From contig NZ_MAEL01000054.1 of assembly GCF_009933335.1 (NCBI RefSeq), forward strand, positions 62,001-126,000: a stretch of 64,000 nt of DNA, read 5' to 3'. The stretch is from Candidatus Enterococcus willemsii (GTDB taxonomy: Bacteria > Bacillota > Bacilli > Lactobacillales > Enterococcaceae). Under the pieces are notes generated by a model that had not been told where the DNA came from, searched no databases, and saw nothing but the letters and a program-made list of their open reading frames with translations. A program made the translations under genes and the position numbers. This document shows positions 38,015 to 46,589 of the stretch, in pieces. The stretch's first letter is position 1. Every line of letters starts with the position of its first letter.

Positions 38015-39013
38015 ATGGCAACGATTAAAGATGTAGCTAAAAAAGCCAACCTATCTGTTTCAACTGTCTCTCGCTACTTAAATAATCATCCGTATGTTTC
38101 CGAAGAATACAAGAAACGGATTAAACAAGCAATGGATGAACTTGATTATACGCCAAGTTCGATTGCGACACAACTTCGTTCGAAAAAAGGAACGATGATA
38201 GGTATTCTCGTTTCACGGATTACGAATCCATTTTTTGCGTATTTAGTGGATGCGATTGAAAAACAAGCGAAGCAACAAGGTTACAATGTCTTAATTATGC
38301 AAACTTATGATGATCATCAAGCAGAAATGAAAATGCTGGAAATGTTAAAGCAACAAGTCATTGCTGGTTTGATTATGTGTTCGGTTGAAGGCGAAACAAA
38401 ACTGATTGAAAGCTATCAAGCGTACGGTCCAATTGTTTTTTGTAATGAACGAGTTGTAGGAACAACGGTACCTAGTGTGATTACAGATCAATCACGAGCT
38501 GCATATGAAGCAACTTGCTTTCTGATTCAAAAAGGTTATAGAAAGCTTGCTTACTGTACCGGTGGTAATTTAACGACGAAAGGCCACGGGAAAGAACGAA
38601 CGCAAGGCTTTGAGCAAGCATTATTAGAACACCAATTACCGTTTAAAAAAGAATGGGTCTTTCAACAAATTCATACAATTGCAGATGGACAAGAGGTTGC
38701 TTGTCAATTGATGGCATTAGAGGAAGAAAATCGTCCAGATGCAATCTTTACCAATAGTGATGAAGTAGCAATGGGGGTATTAAACTACCTACAGCAACAA
38801 GGCTTACATGTGCCAAGTGATTTAGCAATTATTGGATTTGACAATCAACCATTTACATCCATGTTGTCTGTTCCACTAACAACGATTGAACAGCCTGTTT
38901 CAGCGTTAGGAATTGAATCAACAAAATTAATGGTTTCATTGATTGAGTCAACGACATATACAGTAGATCAAACGAATTTACACTTACAATTAATTCAAAG
39001 AGAATCCGTTTAG
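38015..39013 (+). CDS. LacI-family regulator of the third GH13/PTS operon
   Basis: A 332-residue repressor with HTH TIKDVAKKANLSVSTVSRYL, effector domain GILVSRITNPFFAYLVDAI and IIGFDNQ near the C-terminus. The frame is open upstream to 37949, but the upstream codons cover the promoter and operator; AAAGGAG before the ATG at 38015 decides the start. Paralogue of the regulator at 28114. ATCGATACCA palindromes before it and before the next gene point to autoregulation and control of the GH13-IIBC unit. Confidence 0.85.
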   Translation: MATIKDVAKKANLSVSTVSRYLNNHPYVSEEYKKRIKQAMDELDYTPSSIATQLRSKKGTMIGILVSRITNPFFAYLVDAIEKQAKQQGYNVLIMQTYDDHQAEMKMLEMLKQQVIAGLIMCSVEGETKLIESYQAYGPIVFCNERVVGTTVPSVITDQSRAAYEATCFLIQKGYRKLAYCTGGNLTTKGHGKERTQGFEQALLEHQLPFKKEWVFQQIHTIADGQEVACQLMALEEENRPDAIFTNSDEVAMGVLNYLQQQGLHVPSDLAIIGFDNQPFTSMLSVPLTTIEQPVSALGIESTKLMVSLIESTTYTVDQTNLHLQLIQRESV

Positions 39014-39040
39014 AAGCAACGGATTTTCTATATGAAATGT

Positions 39041-39056
39041 ATGGTATCGATACCAT
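39041..39056 (+). promoter_or_regulatory. Perfect LacI-type operator before the third GH13 gene
   Basis: ATGGTATCGATACCAT is a perfect 16-bp palindrome with the central CG-containing core typical of LacI operators. A TATATG seven bases upstream could be a -10; no -35 is clear. Confidence 0.8.
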
Positions 39057-39081
39057 AAATAATATTCAGAGGAGAAATCAA

Positions 39082-40743
39082 ATGAACAATGTAGAAACAA
39101 CGAAAGACTGGTGGAAAGAGGAAGTTATTTATCAAGTCTATCCAAAGAGTTTTAATGATTCAAATGATGACGGAATTGGTGATTTACAAGGAATCCGTGA
39201 AAAATTACCGTATTTGAAAGACTTAGGTATTACAACGTTATGGATTTGTCCGATTTTTACTTCTCCAATGGTAGATAACGGATATGATATTGCAGACTTT
39301 GAAGGGATTGACCCGCAATTTGGGACGATGGCCGATTTTGATGAATTATTGGCAGATGCCAATCAATTGGGAATCAAAATTTTATTGGACTTAGTGATTA
39401 ATCATACGTCGGATGAGCATCAATGGTTCCAAGAAGCTTTGAAAGATAAGCATAGTAAATACCGTGATTACTATATTTTTAAAGAAGGTAAAGAACGGCC
39501 AAATAACTGGCGCTCGATTTTTGGCGGCTCGGTTTGGGAAAAAGTTCCAGGCGAAGATTGTTACTACCTCCATGTCTTTGATAAAAGACAGCCCGATTTA
39601 AACTGGGAAAACCCAGAACTACGACAAGAAATTTATGCGATGATTAATCGTTGGTTGGATAAAGGAATCGCGGGTTTCCGAATTGATTCGATTACGTTTA
39701 TCAAAAAAGACCAAGATTATGCAAGTTTACCAGCAGATGGTGTTGATGGGCTTGTTTCATGCAAACATAAGACACGAAACAGACCAGGTATTGAAATATT
39801 TCTGAATGAATTAAAGCGAGAAACATTTGAAAAGTACAACTGTGTCACTGTCGGAGAAGCACCTGGCGTCCCTTATGACGAGTTTTCTCAGTTTATTGGA
39901 GAAGATGGTTATTTTTCAATGATTTTTGATTTTCATTATGCAGATATTGATGTGGAGTCAGGGTCAGATTGGTTTAAACGTACGAATTGGACGACGAAAG
40001 AGTTCAAAGAATTACTAATAAATTCGCAAGAAGCGTTACAAGCTGCTGGTTGGGGCGCAAACTTTATTGAAAATCATGACCAACCACGTGCGTTGTCTAA
40101 ATTAGTGAAAGAAGGATTCCAAACAGCGGAAGCAGCAGCTGGGATTGGTGTGATGTATTTCTTCTTACGTGGAACACCATTCATTTATCAAGGACAAGAG
40201 CTAGGAATGGTCAATGCACAACGTGAACAAATTAGTCAATTCGATGATATTTCAAGTATCGATAATTATCATCGTTCGATACAAGAAGGGTTTTCTCCAG
40301 AAGAAGCGATGAATTTTGTTAATTTACGTAGTCGAGACAATTCACGCACACCGATGCCATGGAATAATCAGCAATTTGGTGGGTTCTCAAAAGTTGCACC
40401 TTGGCTTGAAATGACGGAAGAATACCCTCGCGTTCATGCAAGCGAAAATAGTGTGCTAGACATGTATAAACAAATGATTGCCTTGCGTCAGCATTCAGCA
40501 ATTAGCCCGATTTTAAAAACAGGGAGTATTCGCTTTTTAACAGATTTGCCAGATAATGTGCTTGGCTATGCACGTGAGTTAGAGAATGACACCGTTTATG
40601 TGTTGACGAACTTAAGTCCAGAAGAAGAAGCTGTTACTTTGGCGGATGAAATTGGAGAGATTTATTTAAATACACATGCAATCAATGAACCAGCTGGTAA
40701 AGAATTTACTTTATTACCTTATCAAAGCGTACTTTTTAATTAG
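39082..40743 (+). CDS. GH13 alpha-glucosidase / alpha-glucoside-phosphate hydrolase
   Basis: A 553-residue cytosolic enzyme. The open frame begins at 39037, but that would translate the operator; AGAGGAGAAATC precedes the ATG at 39082. Motifs: DLVINHTS (103-110), nucleophile Asp202 in GFRIDSITFIKK, acid Glu259 in TVGEAPG, Asp333 in IENHDQPR. Ser follows the nucleophile, unlike Val in 1,6-specific enzymes. Because it is cotranscribed with a PTS permease (21 bp gap), the natural substrate may be a phosphorylated alpha-glucoside or a sucrose isomer; this is inferred from context. Confidence 0.85.
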   Translation: MNNVETTKDWWKEEVIYQVYPKSFNDSNDDGIGDLQGIREKLPYLKDLGITTLWICPIFTSPMVDNGYDIADFEGIDPQFGTMADFDELLADANQLGIKILLDLVINHTSDEHQWFQEALKDKHSKYRDYYIFKEGKERPNNWRSIFGGSVWEKVPGEDCYYLHVFDKRQPDLNWENPELRQEIYAMINRWLDKGIAGFRIDSITFIKKDQDYASLPADGVDGLVSCKHKTRNRPGIEIFLNELKRETFEKYNCVTVGEAPGVPYDEFSQFIGEDGYFSMIFDFHYADIDVESGSDWFKRTNWTTKEFKELLINSQEALQAAGWGANFIENHDQPRALSKLVKEGFQTAEAAAGIGVMYFFLRGTPFIYQGQELGMVNAQREQISQFDDISSIDNYHRSIQEGFSPEEAMNFVNLRSRDNSRTPMPWNNQQFGGFSKVAPWLEMTEEYPRVHASENSVLDMYKQMIALRQHSAISPILKTGSIRFLTDLPDNVLGYARELENDTVYVLTNLSPEEEAVTLADEIGEIYLNTHAINEPAGKEFTLLPYQSVLFN

Positions 40744-40763
40744 TATCTAAGGAGGAAACAACG

Positions 40764-42179
40764 ATGGCAACAAATTATCAAAAAATTGGTGAAGATATTT
40801 TAACGGTTGTTGGAAAAGACAATGTTCAATCCATTACCCATTGTGCGACACGATTACGTTTGGAAGTAAAGGACCGTGAAGCAATTGATGACAAAGAAAT
40901 TGAAAAAATCGATCAAGTAAAAGGCGTCTTTTTCAATGCTGGTCAGTATCAAATTATTTTAGGAACAGGTACAGTAAATAAAGTTTATGAAGCCATTACT
41001 CAAAATGACAAAGAATTAGAAAATAAGGTTGCAGATTTAGAAGAAGTGAAAAAAGAAGGAAATCCAATTAAGCGAGGCGTTCGGACATTAGCGGATATTT
41101 TTATTCCGATTATTCCGGGAATTGTTGCGACCGGTCTCTTCTTAGGTCTGAAAGGCGTTGTTTTAAACGATACCGTATTAGGATTTTTTGGGACATCATC
41201 AGCTGGTATTCCTGAATATATCCTTGTATTGATGAGTGTGCTAACAGATACCGTTTTTGCATTCTTGCCAGCGCTGATTTGTTGGTCAGCATTTAAAAAA
41301 TTTGGTGGGACACCCATTATTGGCTTTGTCATTGGGTTAATGCTTGTTTCACCGATGTTGCCTAATGCCTATTCAGTTGCAGATATTAACAGTGGCGTCG
41401 AACCATTAATCGCGTTTGGTTTTATTCCGATTGTTGGTTACCAAGGAAGTGTCTTAACGGCTTTGGTAATCGGGATTATTGGTGCGAAATTCGAGAAATT
41501 TTTACGAAAAAGAATGCCTGATTCGCTTGATTTGATGTTCACGCCATTTTTCGTTATTGCTGGCATGATGCTCTTAGGATTACTCGTTTTAGGCCCAGTG
41601 TTGCATTTTATTGAAGATGGCCTAGTCTACATTGTGGAAGGGTTAATTCATGTACCATTTGGCATTGGTGGCTTAATTATCGGTTTTATTTACCCATTAG
41701 CTGTTATGACAGGAATGCATCATTTATTCATTATGATTGAAACAACGTTATTAGCTTCAACAGGATTCAATCCACTAATTACACTATGTGCGATGTATGG
41801 ATTTGCGAATGCAGCAGTTTGTTTTGCAATTAGTATCAAAGCGAAAAACAATCGGGTAAAAGTAATTGGAACGAGTGCTGGTGTGACGCAATTGTTAGGA
41901 GTAAGTGAACCAGCATTATTTGGTATTACGTTGCGCTATGGAACGAAACCATTGGCAGTAATGCTAGCTTCTTCAGCAATCGGCGGTGCAGTTTTATCTA
42001 TCTTAGGTGTTCAAGCAAATTCTTATGGATTGGCAGTAATTTTATCGCCACTGATGTATATCTATGATTCATACCAATTAATTAGTTACATCGTTGTCGG
42101 TTTGTTGACATTTGTAGGTGCCTTTATTTTGACGTATTTGTTTGCAGTACCGCAAGAATTAATGGTAGCAGAGGATTAA
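40764..42179 (+). CDS. PTS alpha-glucoside/sucrose-type transporter, EIIBC
   Basis: A 471-residue permease: EIIB with phospho-Cys27 (THCATRLRLEV), EIIC about 105-460 with MTGMHHLFIMIE and LGVSEPALFGI. No EIIA domain. It is closest within the window to the sucrose-type permease at 11869 (VKGVFFNAGQYQIILGTGTVNKVYEA). AAGGAGG precedes the ATG. With the GH13 gene upstream it forms a two-gene operon under the LacI regulator at 38015; candidate sugars are maltose-type, isomaltose-type or sucrose-isomer disaccharides. Confidence 0.87.
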   Translation: MATNYQKIGEDILTVVGKDNVQSITHCATRLRLEVKDREAIDDKEIEKIDQVKGVFFNAGQYQIILGTGTVNKVYEAITQNDKELENKVADLEEVKKEGNPIKRGVRTLADIFIPIIPGIVATGLFLGLKGVVLNDTVLGFFGTSSAGIPEYILVLMSVLTDTVFAFLPALICWSAFKKFGGTPIIGFVIGLMLVSPMLPNAYSVADINSGVEPLIAFGFIPIVGYQGSVLTALVIGIIGAKFEKFLRKRMPDSLDLMFTPFFVIAGMMLLGLLVLGPVLHFIEDGLVYIVEGLIHVPFGIGGLIIGFIYPLAVMTGMHHLFIMIETTLLASTGFNPLITLCAMYGFANAAVCFAISIKAKNNRVKVIGTSAGVTQLLGVSEPALFGITLRYGTKPLAVMLASSAIGGAVLSILGVQANSYGLAVILSPLMYIYDSYQLISYIVVGLLTFVGAFILTYLFAVPQELMVAED

Positions 42180-42235
42180 TCGCTGATAGATACAGTTGTA
42201 TTTTTTAAATTAATACAGAAAAAGCTATTTTTAAG

Positions 42236-42270
42236 CAAAAAGGAGAAAACAAATCTTTTCTCCTTTTTTT
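42236..42270 (+). terminator. Terminator after the IIBC gene
   Basis: AAAAAGGAGAAAA pairs with TTTTCTCCTTTTT around CAAATC and ends in a T tract. Confidence 0.85.
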
Positions 42271-42293
42271 CTGTTATATTTTAATTTGAATTG

Positions 42294-42302
42294 TGTTATA
42301 AT
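42294..42302 (+). promoter_or_regulatory. Extended -10 promoter of the MetQ-like gene
   Basis: TGTTATAAT is a full TGN extended -10; the -35 is poor (TTATAT, 17 bases upstream). No S-box or T-box leader, which might be expected for a methionine gene, was seen in the roughly 60-base leader. Confidence 0.6.
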
Positions 42303-42362
42303 AAATTAACTTGAAATGCGTAGTTACGTACCAAAGTTAGCTAGATGAAAGTAGGGGAAAAG

Positions 42363-43172
42363 ATGAAAAAATTATATGTAGGAGTATTGACAGCACTTGC
42401 AGTATTCACTTTAACTGCTTGCGGAAATAAGAAAGAAGCTGCGGATGATAAAGTAATCAAAGTAGCTACCCAATTAGAAACAAGCGCAGAAATGGTAAAA
42501 ATTGCTGCAGAAGTTGCGAAAAAAGATGGTTGGGATATTCAAAATGTCTCCGTAACTGATAATGTCGCTTATAATGACATGGTGAACAATGGCGAAGCAG
42601 ATGCAAATTTCGCTCAACACAAACCATTTATGGAACAATACAATGAAGAAAAAGATGCTCATTTAGTAGCTGTTCAACCTATGTATGATGTAAAAATCGG
42701 TTTCTACTCAAAAGATTATCAAAATGTCGATGACATTCCAGATGGATCTAAAGTCGCAATTCCTAACGATCCAACTAATGAAGGTCGTGCATTGGCTATT
42801 TTAGAGCAACAAGGATTAATTAAATTAGCAGATGGTGTCGGCGTAAAAGGTCGTGTGAAAGACGTCGTTGAAAATCCAAAGAACTTTGAATGGTTATCCG
42901 TTGATTTATTGAATTTATCTGAAAGCTATCAAGAACCAAATGTTGCCTTAATGTACAATTACCCAGCTTATATCAAAAAAATCAATTTAACGCCAGATGA
43001 TGCAATTTTCTTAGAACAAAAACGTGACGATTACTTTGCATTACAAATTGTTACTCGTGAAGATAATCAAGATTCAGAAAAAATTAAAGCATTGAAAAAA
43101 GCAATCACTAGTCCAGAAGTGAAACAATTTATGGAAGACAAACATGGTGACACCATGATTCCTTCTTTTTAA
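42363..43172 (+). CDS. metQ: MetQ/NlpA-family substrate-binding lipoprotein
   Basis: A 269-residue extracytoplasmic lipoprotein with signal peptide MKKLYVGVLTALAVFTLTAC, Cys20 being the lipidation site. The mature protein follows the NlpA/MetQ pattern: QLETSAEMVKIAAE, ADANFAQHKPFMEQYN, IPNDPTNEGRALAILE. These bind methionine or related compounds for a MetNP importer. The ORF opens at 42345, but AGGGG and the hydrophobic start favour 42363. It is alone here, with a promoter before and a terminator after; the ATPase and permease are not in the window. Confidence 0.85.
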   Translation: MKKLYVGVLTALAVFTLTACGNKKEAADDKVIKVATQLETSAEMVKIAAEVAKKDGWDIQNVSVTDNVAYNDMVNNGEADANFAQHKPFMEQYNEEKDAHLVAVQPMYDVKIGFYSKDYQNVDDIPDGSKVAIPNDPTNEGRALAILEQQGLIKLADGVGVKGRVKDVVENPKNFEWLSVDLLNLSESYQEPNVALMYNYPAYIKKINLTPDDAIFLEQKRDDYFALQIVTREDNQDSEKIKALKKAITSPEVKQFMEDKHGDTMIPSF

Positions 43173-43183
43173 GTAACGTATGT

Positions 43184-43222
43184 AAGTGTAAAAACTGTCA
43201 AAAAAGTTTTTACACTTTTTTA
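43184..43222 (+). terminator. Terminator after the MetQ-like gene
   Basis: AAGTGTAAAAACT and AGTTTTTACACTT form a 13-bp stem, followed by TTTT. Confidence 0.87.
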
Positions 43223-43313
43223 TTTTGCGAAAAAGCATACAAGCAAATCAAGGGTGTTTTTGATAAAAAACTGCTACTCTTTACGAAAGCGCTATTTTAA
43301 AAAGGAGTGTTTG

Positions 43314-43784
43314 ATGATGAAAAAGATGGTAACTGTTGGTATGTTAATCATGTCGCTACTCTTTATTGTTGGTTGTGGAAATGGTGGCGGAACAGAGAAA
43401 AAATATGACACCAAAGTATTTGTCAAAGAAACAGAAGGACTTAGCTCAGAGATGACGTATTATTATATAGGAGACACGGTGGAAAAACAGTCGACGAAGA
43501 ATGTTATGAGCTATGATTATCTGGGGGTAGCAAATGAAGAAGCTGCCAAAGAAAGATTAGAACCGATTGTGAAGCAATATCGCGAACTAGAAGGTATGGC
43601 GCATAAGATTGATTATCAACAAGATCAATTGGTAGAGGAATTAACAATTACTTATGCGGACGTGGATATTGAAGCCGCTAAAAACGTACCAGGTATTACT
43701 TTTGAAGGCGATGTATCAAAAGGCATTAGCATGAAGAAAAGTGAAGAAATGATGCTGGAAAATGGCTATAAATTAAAAGAATAG
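43314..43784 (+). CDS. DUF1307 family lipoprotein
   Basis: A 156-residue lipoprotein. The signal peptide MMKKMVTVGMLIMSLLFIVGC carries a lipobox with Cys21; the mature part (KVFVKETEGLSSEMTYYYIGD) matches the small DUF1307/YehR-like family, of unknown role. AAAGGAGTG precedes tandem ATG codons; the frame upstream to 43254 lacks a ribosome site and is not a signal peptide, so 43314 is chosen. Monocistronic, ending at a terminator. Confidence 0.8.
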   Translation: MMKKMVTVGMLIMSLLFIVGCGNGGGTEKKYDTKVFVKETEGLSSEMTYYYIGDTVEKQSTKNVMSYDYLGVANEEAAKERLEPIVKQYRELEGMAHKIDYQQDQLVEELTITYADVDIEAAKNVPGITFEGDVSKGISMKKSEEMMLENGYKLKE

Positions 43785-43792
43785 TTGAGTAG

Positions 43793-43822
43793 AGCACAGT
43801 CAGTTTTGATTGTGCTTTTTTT
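43793..43822 (+). terminator. Terminator after DUF1307, left copy of a direct repeat
   Basis: AGCACAGTCA pairs with TGATTGTGCT around GTTT, then T8. The same sequence with two differences lies exactly 800 bp downstream (44593-44622), on the other side of the toxin-antitoxin genes. Confidence 0.85.
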
Positions 43823-43878
43823 TGAATTTGTTAGATCAAATTGATAAAGATTTTTATAAAAGAAGAAGTTTTAATTGT

Positions 43879-43907
43879 GTATATACGCATGTATATACTA
43901 TTATAAT
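43879..43907 (+). promoter_or_regulatory. Promoter and inverted-repeat operator of the toxin-antitoxin pair
   Basis: GTATATAC-GCAT-GTATATAC (43879-43898) is a pair of identical, self-complementary arms; TATAAT follows at 43902-43907. The repeat occupies the -35 and spacer region, the usual place for autorepression by an antitoxin. Confidence 0.65.
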
Positions 43908-43926
43908 AATAAGGAAGGTGATAAAT

Positions 43927-44163
43927 ATGCAATTGGAAGAGAAAAAAATAAGAAAAGTAGGGAACTCGGTCGTGATTACCATTCCGCAAGATTTTTTAGA
44001 TAAAGCTAACATTCAACCAGGAGAAGTTGTAGATGTAGATAATGATGCTTGGAGTCACTTAATCAAGAAAAAAGAAGTAACTAGAGAAGAAGAAATAGCA
44101 TTGTATGCAAAAAAATCTCTTGCCAAATATGAAGAAGCCTACAGAGAGTTAGTGGAGCGATGA
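43927..44163 (+). CDS. AbrB/MazE-type antitoxin
   Basis: A 78-residue protein with an N-terminal SpoVT/AbrB swapped-hairpin DNA-binding domain (KIRKVGNSVVITIPQDFLDK, 7-26) and an acidic/charged C-terminal tail that should wrap the toxin. AAGGAAGGTG before the ATG at 43927 decides the start; the frame upstream to 43810 overlaps the promoter. Its TGA overlaps the toxin ATG (ATGA), a common coupling of antitoxin and toxin. Pairing of AbrB-type antitoxin with a Doc toxin is known. Confidence 0.85.
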   Translation: MQLEEKKIRKVGNSVVITIPQDFLDKANIQPGEVVDVDNDAWSHLIKKKEVTREEEIALYAKKSLAKYEEAYRELVER

Positions 44164-44579
44164 GTCATAAATATCTATTTATAGAAGAAATCATTTTTTT
44201 CAATAAGTTACAGATAGAAACATTTTCTCCAGCAGAGCCAATAGGTGTTGCTGATAGAAATGCGTTAGAAATGATTGTTGAACAGCCTAAAGCGACAGTA
44301 TTTGGTGGAGATGTATATAAGGATATCTCGGAAAAAGCGGGTATTTTATTTATTAATCTTGTTAAGAAGCATCCATTTTTCAATGCAAATAAACGCACGG
44401 CTGCTATGGCATTAGATGTATTTTTAGCAATGAATGGATATCACTTAGAGTTGACAAATAAAATGTTAGCAGATTTAACCGTTGAAGTAGCTATCTTTGA
44501 CGGAGATTTTGACCAATTGAAAAATAATATTTCTTCAAAAATAAGAAATAATCTATCCTCAACAGAAAGTAAAGAATAG
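44160..44579 (+). CDS. Doc-type Fic-fold toxin
   Basis: A 139-residue toxin of the death-on-curing family. The Fic/Doc motif HPFFNANKRT (71-80) is intact, with the catalytic His71 and the Asn-Lys-Arg that bind phosphate; Doc enzymes phosphorylate elongation factor Tu and so stop translation. Length is close to P1 Doc (about 126 residues). It overlaps the antitoxin by four bases. The module is bracketed by two near-identical terminator-like repeats, a sign of insertion or recombination at that site. Confidence 0.87.
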   Translation: MSHKYLFIEEIIFFNKLQIETFSPAEPIGVADRNALEMIVEQPKATVFGGDVYKDISEKAGILFINLVKKHPFFNANKRTAAMALDVFLAMNGYHLELTNKMLADLTVEVAIFDGDFDQLKNNISSKIRNNLSSTESKE

Positions 44580-44592
44580 GGAATTACTAAAA

Positions 44593-44622
44593 AGCACAGT
44601 CAGTTTTGAGTGTGTTTTTTTT
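44593..44622 (+). repeat. Right copy of the terminator-like direct repeat
   Basis: AGCACAGTCAGTTTTGAGTG plus TGTTTTTTTT is equal to 43793-43822 except for G for T and T for C, the latter weakening the stem. It can still act as a terminator for the toxin gene. Confidence 0.75.
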
Positions 44623-44712
44623 ATTGCTAGTGATTCTCTTTATCATTTAAGGGGTTTTGTATGAGTTGTTGATAGATAGGTGCTATGCTAGTTTTGTGAG
44701 GAGGGATAAAGA

Positions 44713-46542
44713 ATGGAACAAGAAAAATTAGCATGGCGTTCAACGGCCATTTGTACAGCACTATTAGTAATAGGAATTATAATGGAAGTCTTTTTCTCAT
44801 TTAATCAGACTATTTTTTATATTGGTGCGATTTTAGTTGGTGGATTTGAATTAACTATTGAAGGTGTGCGAGAATTAGTTCAAGAGCGACATTTTAATGT
44901 TGATTTACTGATGGTGATTGCAGCTTTAGCAGCGGGGCTGATTGGTGATTGGCGAGAAGGAGCTTTATTGATTTTTATTTTTAGTTTGAGTCATATCATG
45001 GAAGAATATGCGACACGTCAAAGTACGCGCGAAATTAATCGTTTGCTTGATAAGCAGCCGCAAGTCGCACGGAAAATAGATGTGGATGGGTCTTTTGTTG
45101 AAATGCTTGTGAAAGATTTGGTAATCGGTGATCATTTAGCTGTCTTTAAAGGTGAAAGTATTCCAACAGATGCACAAATTATTCGTGGTACCTCTGAAAT
45201 TAATGAAGCAGTTGTTAGTGGGGAAAGTGTGCCTCGCTTAAAAAGTGTAAATGATGAGGTTTATGGAGGTACAGTAAATTTAGGAAATGAGTTAGAAATT
45301 ATAGTGACCAAAGATGCGTCTGAAACCATGTTGGCACAAATCATACGTTTGGTCAAAGAAGCGCAAAATAGTCAAACAACGACGGAAAGTTTTCTGCAAA
45401 AAATAGAGAATCGTTATGTATTAGCAATTTTAATTGGTGTGCCTTTGATGGTTGTCTTCTTTTATTTTGGTTTGCATTGGACGTTGCAAGAGAGTCTTTA
45501 CAGAGGAGTGAACTTACTTGTTGTAGCGAGTCCATGTGCTTTAGTTGCTAGTAGTACACCAGCGTTGTTGAGTGCTATTAGTAATGGCGCAAAACGCGGT
45601 GTGTTATTCAAAGGTGGTACCTACTTAGAAGATTTATCTGAAATTAAGAGTATTGCATTTGATAAAACAGGTACCTTAACTCGGGGCGAACTAACGGTTA
45701 CCAATTATGATTTAACTAGCGAAGCGTTGATTCCAATGATTGTTGCGTTGGAATCAAAGAGTACACATCCAATTGCAATAGCAATTAAAGAGAAGTGGCA
45801 AGTTCCCATCCTTCATCTGACGACAGAAGAACAAACTGCTCAAGGAATGCAGACAATCTATCAAGGAACATCTTATTATGTTGGGAAGAAAAGAGCTAAC
45901 TATGCGGATACACCAGCAATCAATCAATGGAAAGCTGAAGGAAAAACAGTCGTATATGTTGAAAAAGATGCGCATTACGCAGGTGCCATTGCGCTACTTG
46001 ATACTGTCAATACTAATGCAAAAGAAGCGGTGACTTACTTTAACCAGCAAGGTGTTCATACGGTTATGTTAACTGGTGATGCGCAAAATACTGCTGACTT
46101 TATTGGCTCGCAAGTTGAAGTTCGACAAATTGAAGCAGCGTTATTGCCTGAGGACAAAGTAGCCCATGTTAGAGAGCAGAAGGAAACGTTTGGTAAGAAT
46201 GCGATGGTTGGTGATGGAATTAATGATGCTCCAGCCTTAGCCACAGCAACATTAGGGATTGCGATGGGGCAAGGAACGGATGTAGCAATGGAAGTATCCG
46301 ATGTAGTAATTATGGAAAATGACTTGAGTAAGTTAGTTTACACGCATCGCTTGTCAAAAAAAATGAAACGAGTGATTTTACAAAATATTTGCTTTAGTAT
46401 TTTCGTTATTGTGACCTTAATCTTTTTCAATATTCGCCAACAATTGACGATTCCTTTTGCAGTCATTGGTCATGAGGGAAGCACGATTTTAGTCGTCTTA
46501 AATGGGTTGCGGCTACTATTGCCGGTGCGAGATTCACATTGA
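44713..46542 (+). CDS. P1B-4-type heavy-metal-exporting ATPase
   Basis: A 609-residue membrane ATPase. No N-terminal metal-binding domain. Actuator motif SGES (169-172), membrane site SPC (273-275) with ALVASSTPALLSA, phosphorylated Asp317 in DKTGTLT, the HP locus in STHPIAIAI, hinge GDGINDAPALA and, in the last helix, HEGST (587-591). SPC plus HEG(G/S)T is the signature of P1B-4 pumps (Co2+, Fe2+ or Zn2+/Cd2+, e.g. PfeT/ZosA). An extended -10 (TGCTATGCT, 44681-44689) and GAGGAGGG precede it. Exact metal not readable. Confidence 0.87.
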   Translation: MEQEKLAWRSTAICTALLVIGIIMEVFFSFNQTIFYIGAILVGGFELTIEGVRELVQERHFNVDLLMVIAALAAGLIGDWREGALLIFIFSLSHIMEEYATRQSTREINRLLDKQPQVARKIDVDGSFVEMLVKDLVIGDHLAVFKGESIPTDAQIIRGTSEINEAVVSGESVPRLKSVNDEVYGGTVNLGNELEIIVTKDASETMLAQIIRLVKEAQNSQTTTESFLQKIENRYVLAILIGVPLMVVFFYFGLHWTLQESLYRGVNLLVVASPCALVASSTPALLSAISNGAKRGVLFKGGTYLEDLSEIKSIAFDKTGTLTRGELTVTNYDLTSEALIPMIVALESKSTHPIAIAIKEKWQVPILHLTTEEQTAQGMQTIYQGTSYYVGKKRANYADTPAINQWKAEGKTVVYVEKDAHYAGAIALLDTVNTNAKEAVTYFNQQGVHTVMLTGDAQNTADFIGSQVEVRQIEAALLPEDKVAHVREQKETFGKNAMVGDGINDAPALATATLGIAMGQGTDVAMEVSDVVIMENDLSKLVYTHRLSKKMKRVILQNICFSIFVIVTLIFFNIRQQLTIPFAVIGHEGSTILVVLNGLRLLLPVRDSH

Positions 46543-46589
46543 CAAAACCAGCTTTCTTTCGTAGGATGCAAGAAGAGGAGTGAGTGGAT

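Noticed and set aside
39037-39081. N-terminal extension of the third GH13 enzyme
   Set aside because: It would translate a perfect 16-bp LacI operator; a ribosome site precedes 39082.
43286-43299. cre-like CGAAAGCGCTATTT before the DUF1307 gene
   Set aside because: Only the core matches; the outer positions of the consensus are wrong.
43793-44622. Repeats around the toxin-antitoxin genes as insertion-sequence ends
   Set aside because: No transposase gene or inverted termini are present; the repeats are direct and terminator-like.
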